Shown here: in pieces, positions 56,169-64,000 of the stretch
How the letters are laid out: every line of letters begins with the position of its first letter
Numbering within the stretch: the stretch's first letter is position 1
NCBI GenBank assembly: GCA_963682175.1
Contig: OY821791.1
Span: 27,774,326 to 27,838,325 of the forward strand
DNA from: Triglochin maritima
Taxonomy: Eukaryota > Streptophyta > Magnoliopsida > Alismatales > Juncaginaceae
Reading direction: 5' to 3'
Length of the DNA: 64,000 nucleotides
Position numbers and translations under genes: made by a program
Notes under the pieces: model-generated
Seen by the model: only the letters and a program-made list of their open reading frames with translations
Databases searched by the model: none
Told to the model about the DNA's origin: nothing

Positions 56169-59100
56169 TCAGGCAGCACTCTTTCCCTTCTTCTTCTGAA
56201 GTTTCTTCATGTAGAACTCAAGTTCTCTTCCCTCCAAGATGTATCTGTTATGAACGAGTATCCAATTATGATGATTATAAACGACAGAAATTATATTTGT
56301 CGCATAGTCGGATACATCTTTGATGACAAACTTTAGAAAGACTAAATACATAGTTGAATGAACGAGAATTCAATTCTAATGATTATAAACACAAGATAAT
56401 TGCACATATCAAATCAACAATATATTTGGATTCTCAAATCAACATACAAACTTTAGGAAAAAAATTATATAGCTTAATGAGCGAAAATCAATTAGTAAAT
56501 GCTTATAAACAACAAAAAAATGAATTTCTTGCAACAACCAGAGTACACTAAGGAGATGTACTCTATCCTTGTGGGGTTTGTAATACTCGAACGGAATGAA
56601 CAAAAGTATGCATGACCTCCACTTATCAACACCAAATTGCTTATGAACTAGGGATCAGAATATATGTACGGCTAGACATAAACTAATATATTCTTTCTAA
56701 AACTAAATAGCTTGATATTTCTAGGAGATTAACTAACGGGCAAGAGAATAACATTAATTTTCTGAAAAATACCATCAGTTGCAAGGTATACTCAAAAAGT
56801 TCATTCAAACGCATGGCCTTCACCTTCAATTCTTCTAAACTACAAATCATGATATGTTAATTATATCCAGAACAATAACTGATTTGCAAAATTAACTTGT
56901 AGTAACTTGACTTCTTTAGAAACAAAGTTCATGATTGTACTAATGATTTTGCATCTCAAAAATGCTAAATGATAAGCACATATATATGCATCATTTGTCT
57001 CTTCAGAGATGAAAAACATATGTACCCGTCAGCCCGACCACATTGTCCAGGTCGAGAAGAAATGCAGGCAAGCAATCTTCCACCACCGAACTGCTCTTCA
57101 ACGTGAGGATCAATCTTACGGTCTTCCTTTCGCTTCTCTAACTTTCTGATCACATGATTACTCTTCTTGGCCTCATCCGTGTGACCTTCACTTTCCTATT
57201 CAAAGAAACACAGTCAGATTCCATAAGAGTACTCAATGAAACTTTTGATTCATTGAAAAATAACTTAAAATGAAGAACAATCTTGTTTTCTGCTCTACCC
57301 ATGTTCCCAGCCCAGGATACCAGGATGTTGAACCAGGTCACAGCCAAGTGGAACCAGAAGATTAATATTAAAGCAAAACTAATAAGCAATAAACACAAGA
57401 CTAGTAAATTTGTCAAAAAAAATGCACCATTCCATATTAAAAAAAAAAGATATGAAATTAGTTCACCAAAATACACGTACCCTTCATACACCACGGAACC
57501 AAGAGGGAAAATGTTTGCAAAGGAGACATCACAGCGGTCCAAAGACGTCGAAGATAATATAAGACAAACTTACAAAATCACTGAAAAATAAAATAACTAA
57601 AAAGCTCGAATGTCTTACAACTGAAATAATGGTAAATAAAAATGAATAAAGAAGTGTGTAAGAAAAGGAGTTTAATCTGCTAAACATGGGTGGAACTGTG
57701 AAAAAACCTCAACTAAGCTTCACTCAATCCATAACTAACCTACTCACAGATATCGTGACTGTTTTGAATGAAGCAGTGAAAGTGATAACCTAAGCTTTTC
57801 TCGGTCCACAACTAACAATCTACTTTTAGATATGATGGTTGTATTGAAACAGTACTTTCAAATTCTCAAATGTCATTAAACAAGAATGAACGGATCAGCC
57901 TTTAGATGTGAAATGGTTGTATGACAATATATGACAATATTGCTGCTAGAAACAGTACGCCAGTATGAAATTCTTGTGATCTCATTAAACATTCTGTTTA
58001 CAAAAATGATGTATTCTACACAACATCTGCTAGGAATGATACAAGTTACAACAGTACAAAATTCATGAAATCTCATTAAACAGACTGAATATGTTTTTTG
58101 AGCAATCAAATCCATCTACTCAAGTTTCATATCTTAGAAACAAATAAGTGGACAGATTCAAATTCTGCAAAAGCATAAGCTAAAGGCGGAGCAACAAGAG
58201 TATCTTGGTGAACAAAACTACGAACTGCAAATAAAATTTTGGTAAATTATAATGTTATTAAAATTATATACCTCTCCATCTTTCTTAGCGGCAGCTGCTT
58301 GCTGCTTTTTTTTCTTCCCAAGATCAACACCATAATGCTGAAGGTACCATTGCTTGAATGGTGCAGCATCAACCTGGATGATAGCACTCTTCACAAGAGT
58401 CTGAGTACGAACAAGCTCGTTGTTGGAGGCATTGTACACCACATCAAGTATACGTGTCTTTCTTGTGACGGCCTCGCTTCCCCAGGAGAAGTTGCCAGTG
58501 TCCAATCTGAGTGCCCTCCACTTCACGTTGCCTCCTCGGACACGAACTCGGCGCACTGTTTTGTTGCTAGAAAGCTTGGTCATTGCGGGCTGACGTCCAA
58601 GCTCATACCTTTTCTCAAAAACAGTAAACGATTACAAAATAACAAACATTTAGACATGTCAACAAAAAAGGTGAAAGTGAATTCAATTGGTAAGGTACAC
58701 TACTTTAACAAAAAACCTAACACTACTTGAAAGGAGGTTTAAAAGAGTTTTAAAAAGGATGCTTGTCAATGACTATGAATCTCTTATCGAGGAATTCTCC
58801 AACACCAGCATATTGTTTCACAACCACTTCTGCAAGCAGAGAAAGGTTCAAAATCGTTGCTAACCGAGTGAAAACACTTGCAACCCATACAACAAAGCTG
58901 CATAAACCTTCACCACACAATTCGAAATGAAATACCAAAAGGTTACAAAATTGAATCTCATCAAACATTCCAAGCAACCCACCTATGAACAAAATTGTGA
59001 GGCATGGCGTGAAAACCATTAAACCCCAAAACTTCAAAAAAAAATCATGGGAAAAAAGACAAAAATCCACCAAATCAGCACTTAGAGCTAACAATGAACC

Positions 59101-60960
59101 AAACAAAATAAACACATCACCTAAAAGCTCAAACAAGGAACCAAACGAATTAAACACAAGAAATCACATCAAACCTACCAGAAACATAAACCTTTTGCAA
59201 ATAACTTCAAGGGAAATAATTAAACGAATGAGCACACAAATCACAATAAAACACCACAAATACAACAAAACAAAACCTTCTCGAATGGTAAAAACATCAA
59301 ACTTACCCACTATTTCACACCAAAATCAAATCTTTTTGGACAAATGAACAACATCAAAAGCTGAAAAATTTGCAATGAACAATGAACCAAAGAAAATAAA
59401 CATGAGAAATAACATCAAACCAGTGTTTCAATGCGCGACCGCATAAGCGATTATGCGGTCGCACAAATCGGAGTTGGCCCGAGGTCGCATATGCGACCCC
59501 CACATAGTCACACCAAATCTGGTGCGACTTATGTGTCTCATATGCGGTCTGTGTGACCGCAGAGACAGCATATGCGATATGTGCGACCCAACGGCTAGTT
59601 GCCCAACTAGCCGTTGGGTGAATAGTGTTGTGTGACGCACAGTGCGGACTGTGCGTTGCACTATGCAACCACACAACTCCAACGGCTAGAATAAAAAATA
59701 GGATGGAAATTGCATTTTCCCCCCTGTTTTACCCTATAAAAACACCCCAAACCCCATTACTCCTCAAAATTCTCTCATTCTCCTAATTTTTCTCTTACAT
59801 TCTCACATAATCTTCATATTCCAAGAATCCAAGTTCTCAAGTTTGGTTGAAAAGAAGACGGATTTGGTGATCGTGGTGCAGGTTTGGGATGCAAAATCTC
59901 TTCGAATCTTCACTCCACCACAACTTTCTTCCGTCTTCCACAAAACAAGTGCACTCTTTTCATCCCTCTTTTAGTGTAATACTTAATTTTAGTGTAAAGA
60001 CATATAACAGACCTAGTGGTGGCGAATATCCCATGAACAATGAAGAATTTGATCATCTTCGTCCCACAAAAATAAACCTAGTAGTTTGGTGGGTAGACGG
60101 GGTTTCCAGTGAGGCAATGGCGCCGATGAACTGGTTGTTTTGTCGAAGTCAAACCAACTAGGTTTTTATGGTACACATTATTTTTATTTTTCCTGATTTT
60201 TACGATTTTTCTTGAATTTTTACGATGTTTCCTGAATTTTTTACTATTTTTTGAAAAATATTAATTAAAAAAAACAAAAAAAATTAATTTTTCAATTGTG
60301 CGGCCGCTTATGCGACCGCACAATCGATTATGCGATCCTGGCGGTCCAGCCGGACAGGATCGCATAATCGGTTTGAAAACCTTGCATCAAACCTACCACA
60401 AACATAAATCTTTTGCAAATAACTTGAGTGGAATTAATTAAATGAATGGGCACACGAATACAACAAAACAAAATCCTTCTCTCACCAAAAAACTTTCCCA
60501 CAATATTTCACACCAAAACCAAAAACATCAAAAGCTGAAATTTCAGTTTCTCATCAAACCTACCAAAAACATTAACATTTTGCAAATAATTTCAAGAGAA
60601 GTAATTGAACAAATGAGCAACAAAAACACAACAAAACACCACAAATACAACAAAAATAAATCCTTCTCGTATTGCAGAAATATCAAATTTTTCGACAAAC
60701 ATCAAAAGCTGAAATTTAAGTCTCTCGTCATCAAATCTACCAAAAACATAAACTTTTGGAAATAATTACGAGAAAAGGCAACTCTTACTTGCGCTTCTTC
60801 CTCCAGGCCTTCTTCTTCCCTCCGGTGGCGCGCCTCTTGTGCATGGAATCCCGTGAGATACCTGCAAAGGTCGAATTTTTCGCTTCCCATCGGGATCAGA
60901 AGACGAGAGCGCAACGGAAAATAAGGCTTAATGGGATCGATCGAGAGAAATTTTACCCAT
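56169..60960 (-). CDS. RPS8: 40S ribosomal protein S8 (eS8)
   Basis: Cytosolic small-subunit ribosomal protein. Coding exons on the minus strand: 60,960-60,957, 60,861-60,789, 58,608-58,272, 57,195-57,026 and 56,244-56,169. All introns are GT-AG and the total is 660 nt (219 codons plus TGA). The first exon holds only ATGG. The protein starts [20 protein letters not shown], continues [14 protein letters not shown], has [40 protein letters not shown] and [16 protein letters not shown], then [20 protein letters not shown], and ends [17 protein letters not shown]. These phrases are diagnostic of eS8, and the length is normal for plants. Introns 1-4 are 95, 2180, 1076 and 781 bp. Intron 2 has been enlarged by tandem repeats and a hAT insertion. 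No stop or frame lesion is present, so the gene looks functional. Confidence 0.96.
59165..60775. repeat. Tandem repeat in RPS8 intron 2
   Basis: Units with CATCAAACCTACCA(A/G)AAACAT, then TTTTGCAAATAA, AAATGAG/AATGAGC and ACAACAAAA words start near 59,165, 60,385, 60,555 and 60,731. The last is truncated at the exon-proximal end of the intron. Spacing is about 170-176 bp for the last three, and about 248 bp for the first pair once the hAT insertion is discounted. Confidence 0.75.
59421..60384 (+). mobile_element. Non-autonomous hAT element in RPS8 intron 2
   Basis: 964 bp between perfect 8-bp CATCAAAC duplications (59,413-59,420 and 60,385-60,392). Ends CAGTGTTTCAATGCGCG and ...GGTTTGAAAACCTTG. 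Subterminal GCGACCGCATAAGCGATTATGCGGTCGC words lie at both ends. A CCCTATAAAAACACCCC promoter-like block sits near 59,730. A short frame near 60,030 with LRPT matches the element at 33,382. No transposase is present. It is oriented opposite to the host gene, with ends well clear of the splice sites. Confidence 0.88.
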
Positions 60961-61075
60961 TTTGGCGAGACCGGAAAGGAATCTGTGAGGAAGAGGAGAG
61001 CCGCCAAAGAGGGATAGAGAAAGAGTATATAGAAGAAGTGTACTTCAAAAACCCTAGTTTGCGGAAGATTACGTT
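60961..61075 (-). promoter_or_regulatory. RPS8 promoter and 5' leader
   Basis: Minus strand: a telo-box (AAACCCTA at 61,050-61,057, in the context of an AAACTAGGGTTTT-like reading) lies about 20 bp upstream of a TATATA box (61,027-61,032). A pyrimidine-rich tract (CTCTTTCTCTATCCCTC) follows where transcription should start. Telo-boxes and pyrimidine starts are typical of plant ribosomal protein genes. The leader before ATG is short, about 40-60 nt. Confidence 0.7.
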
Positions 61076-62616
61076 TCTACCCCTCCATTAAGTTCATATT
61101 TACTGTGGACCTGTATTATTTTCGTAGTAAAAAACGTTGGTTCTCGACCCACCTTGACACTAATTTGTGTTAGTGTGTGGAATCGTACGAGATTAGAAAT
61201 ATAAATCATAAGATGCCCAGTAGAAATTTGGATTATAGAGACATGAGAGTGACATTTTGGATTATGACACGACACTTAGACACGAAAAATACATGTTTTG
61301 GTTTGACATAAATGAGTTTGGATTGTTAGCATGTTGATATGATTGACCTGTTATTTAATGACTTGAATTTATGTTTGGTACTTGGTACTCGTATCTAATC
61401 TAATATATCAATTACCATAACTCCAAGTATCATTGACCGATCAGGGTACGTTTGGAACAGTTCAAAAGTTATGTTTTAGTCTCACCAAACACTGAGATGC
61501 GAACTTTGGTCTGAGATGATAATTTTGGCGTTTAAGAAATTGTTATGGACCTAAACACCACATTGATTTTTGCTTGATTTGATATCTACTTGCACTGAAC
61601 TTCCCAGATGCCTACTTTTTGGACATTGTTATCCCAAAAATAAAAATTAGGTCCGCGAGTAAAAAAATCCTTAAATGAAGTTCATTTCGTACGCTTCAAT
61701 GTGACTTGCATTATATTTTTCTTAATATTCTAATTTTGTAAATGTTCAAGTCACCAAATTGTAACATGTATTATTTCTTATTAGTTTTTTCTGAATTTTT
61801 AATATAAATGATCATAGCATGTTAGTATGTTATAGTCTCTTTATTTGGTCTTATTGTTTAATAGCCTCTTTATTTATAATAATAAAGTTATGTATTTTTA
61901 ATATTGAAATTGATAAAATAATACATATACCGACCTATGTGACATGAACAATATAAACATTCATTAAATTTGGAAATTAAATTAAGAAATGTTTTCTAAA
62001 TTTGTTTGGTTGGAAGATCAAATTTAACAACTCCAACCAAACAAATGAAATTGTTGTAAGAACCATATGTATTGTCTTTGAATATTACCCTTGATTTTTC
62101 ATACACTTGTACCGTTGAAACCCCCTTGTAAATTTAAAAAGAACTTTTTTTCAAAATAATGATAAAAAATAGGATAATATAAGCTTGTGAAACTTATTTG
62201 GCAAAATATGAGACAAAAAACGAAACATGTGATATCATTTTCATTAACAAAAAACGACATCACAGATGCCTTTTTGCTAGGACATGAAAGGATCACCAGC
62301 CACCCATCCTCCTCCCACCTACAAATCACTCCCCATTACTCCACCTCTCTTGTGGAAATCGAACTTCATGTTGGTTTTTCTTTTATTTTTTGTTTTTTTG
62401 ATTTCGATATGAAATATAACGCATGTATATTTAATATGTAATTATTATTTTAATGTATTAAATATAGATTTTATGCACTCAAAGTAATGAGTTATGGTAC
62501 CATATTGGTTATAATTTTTTCCATGAAATTGTTAAAATCATATATGACATTCAAGAATATGAAAGTGGTTACAGACGTATGATGAATATTAATAGTGAAA
62601 TGCGATATGATGATCT
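61076..62616. other. Upstream intergenic, nothing recognised
   Basis: AT-rich sequence between the RPS8 promoter and the Copia-type LTR. A short AAAAACGACATCA word near 62,247 resembles the sub-block at 52,790. No gene, RNA or clear element is seen. Confidence 0.35.
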
Positions 62617-63917
62617 TGTTAGGATCAATGACCTACTTAATATCTAATCAAATTAGCTTTATCCCTACTTGATTAAGCAAGAAATGCAGCGGAAACAAAC
62701 AAATAAAACACAAGTAGGAAAATGCAAGCAAACCACAATAACACGAGGATTTTACAGAGGTTCGGTCACCCACCTACGTCCTCTCTTGCAAACTCCGCTC
62801 GACACTTCGAGCTCCACTCACGACTTCACTATCCGCTCTCCGTTCCGGGCCGAGAGACAACGCATTTACAATCTTCAATCTAGCGAACAACCCTCGCCTA
62901 GCTTGGAATCCTCTTTTCACAATCCGAGAAGGATGCTTCGGGCTTTCACCGGAGTCTTTACTCTTTTGAACAAAGAACTTAAGTGGAATAACACTCTCTA
63001 GCTTGAGCACACTTTGAGTAGAATTGAGAATTGATCAAAGGTGTGGAAGTTTAGGCTTGAAGTGTATGATTAGGAGCTTTGAGGATTGAGAGACTTCTCT
63101 CTAATGTATGAGACAATTTGAAGTGGGAGGGTTGTGTAAATAAGATGTATGGACCTCTATTTATAAGCTCTTAAAGATTTCTAGCCGTTGGGGAAGAATT
63201 GTGTAAGTTGTATGTGAGATACACAAATCAGAAAGGAAGATCTGCAATTTTGTCCCTCAACGGTCGACCTAAACGGGGAACTCAGTCGAACCACATTGAG
63301 CTTCGATCGAACCTGATAGGTCTATGACTTAAGTGAACGATCGACCAAGGAATGGACGGTCGACCAAAACCAGGGTTTTGGCAGGGTTAAAAGATACGAA
63401 TACGACCGTTGGTATAATACGACAAGGTTAACGGTCATCCGAAAAATACGGGACAATCGGTCGACCGGAAGGTCGAAGTCGGTCGACCGAACCAAGGCTA
63501 AATTTGTACTTAACAACCGGTCCACCGTAACAGGGTCGGTCAACCGTCTGGGTGCTGAAGTTCTATTAGGCTTGGTTATCTTATGGAATTGGGTTGCCTA
63601 TTCAAGTCAGATTGATATGGAAATTTGTACGTGACTTCTATAGGCTCCCTAGAGTCTATGTGAGTAAGTTTTAACTTTTGTATGCTCAAGATTACACAAG
63701 TTCTTAAGATTCAAAATAAATGCAAATTACATGTCTTCCAAAGTTTGATTACATGTCTTGACTTCAATTTCATTCTTCCTTGAGTCTTGATCACTTGTAG
63801 ATGTTAGCACAATACAATATATTTTCTATGCATTATGTGTGTTATACTACATTTAATTATGATTAAGATTATGTTGATTAAATCATCAAAATACAGATTA
63901 AAGCCAAAAAGCCAACA
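62617..63917 (+). mobile_element. Copia-type LTR (solo or truncated)
   Basis: 1301 bp, TGTTAGGATCAATGACC...AAAGCCAACA. It contains GAGGTTCGG and CCTACGTCCTCTC blocks typical of plant Copia LTRs, a TATTTATAAGCTC promoter-like word near 63,157, and a cluster of CGGTCGACC-type motifs at 63,260-63,545 with two perfect CGGTCGACCG. No tRNA-Met primer site follows at 63,918, so it is not an ordinary 5' LTR; a solo LTR is likely. Flanks GATCT and AACCT do not form a clear duplication. Confidence 0.65.
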
Positions 63918-64000
63918 AACCTTTGTGAAACGATTTGTCGAGTATGTGGTTTTCAAGAAGAATAGTTTGATCCGACGTTAATATGCAAGTGACCACCGAT
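63918..64000. other. Flank at window end
   Basis: 83 bases; no feature recognised. Confidence 0.3.

Noticed and set aside
57196..60788. snoRNA genes in RPS8 introns
   Set aside because: Ribosomal protein introns often host them, but I found no convincing paired C/D or H/ACA boxes with a closing stem.

Overview
This is repeat-dense nuclear DNA from a flowering plant. The evidence is an intron-split cytosolic ribosomal protein gene with plant-type promoter boxes (AAACCCTA telo-box, TATA), plus LTR retrotransposons of plant lineages (Tekay-like and Tat/Athila-like Ty3/Gypsy, Copia-type LTRs) and plant hAT, CACTA and Mutator-like DNA elements. No bacterial gene organisation, tRNA, rRNA or CRISPR array was seen. 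I cannot name the species.

Layout. 1-6.5 kb: a decayed Tat/Athila-type retroelement (3' LTR 1-1118, gag/protease scraps on the minus strand) interrupted by a Copia-type LTR (1650-4543), which itself carries hAT-like miniature elements. 6.5-8.3 kb: a CACTA (En/Spm) remnant with transposase fragments. 8.7-10.6 kb: one complete and one truncated LTR of a Tat/Athila-related family. 10.6-12.4 kb: a second CACTA remnant. 13,276-29,586: a Tekay-like Ty3/Gypsy element on the minus strand, with perfect 5-bp target duplications (CTTTC). Its 5' LTR is split by a younger 7.4-kb gag-protease-only element (21,074-28,488) of Tat/Athila type with a tRNA-Asp primer site. The Tekay element sits inside what looks like an exon of an unidentified host gene. 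29.9-34.7 kb: a relic Tekay-related LTR, a CACTA end, and another Tat-like LTR broken by a hAT derivative.

34.7-56 kb is a mosaic of DNA transposons: hAT elements with 8-bp duplications at 39,111, 46,258, 48,950 and 52,566; Mutator-like elements with long inverted repeats and 9-11-bp duplications at 37,769 and 41,938 (the latter filled with tandem repeats); a 501-bp near-perfect foldback at 49,407; two inverted copies of an element rich in a TATCCAGATA motif; and a reverse-oriented Copia-type LTR at 52,000.

56,169-60,960 (minus strand) is the only intact gene: 40S ribosomal protein eS8 (RPS8), five coding exons and 219 codons. Its large second intron holds a recent-looking hAT insertion inside an intronic tandem repeat. 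The right edge (62,617-63,917) is another Copia-type LTR.

The most unusual features are: dense arrays of the 10-bp palindrome CGGTCGACCG in LTRs of both Gypsy and Copia elements; paired TGCGGCG-N4-CGCCGCA hairpins in the LTR and leader of the gag-only element; a duplicated polypurine/hairpin cassette in that element; and a Tekay integrase whose first catalytic Asp reads Asn. All comparisons were made by eye.
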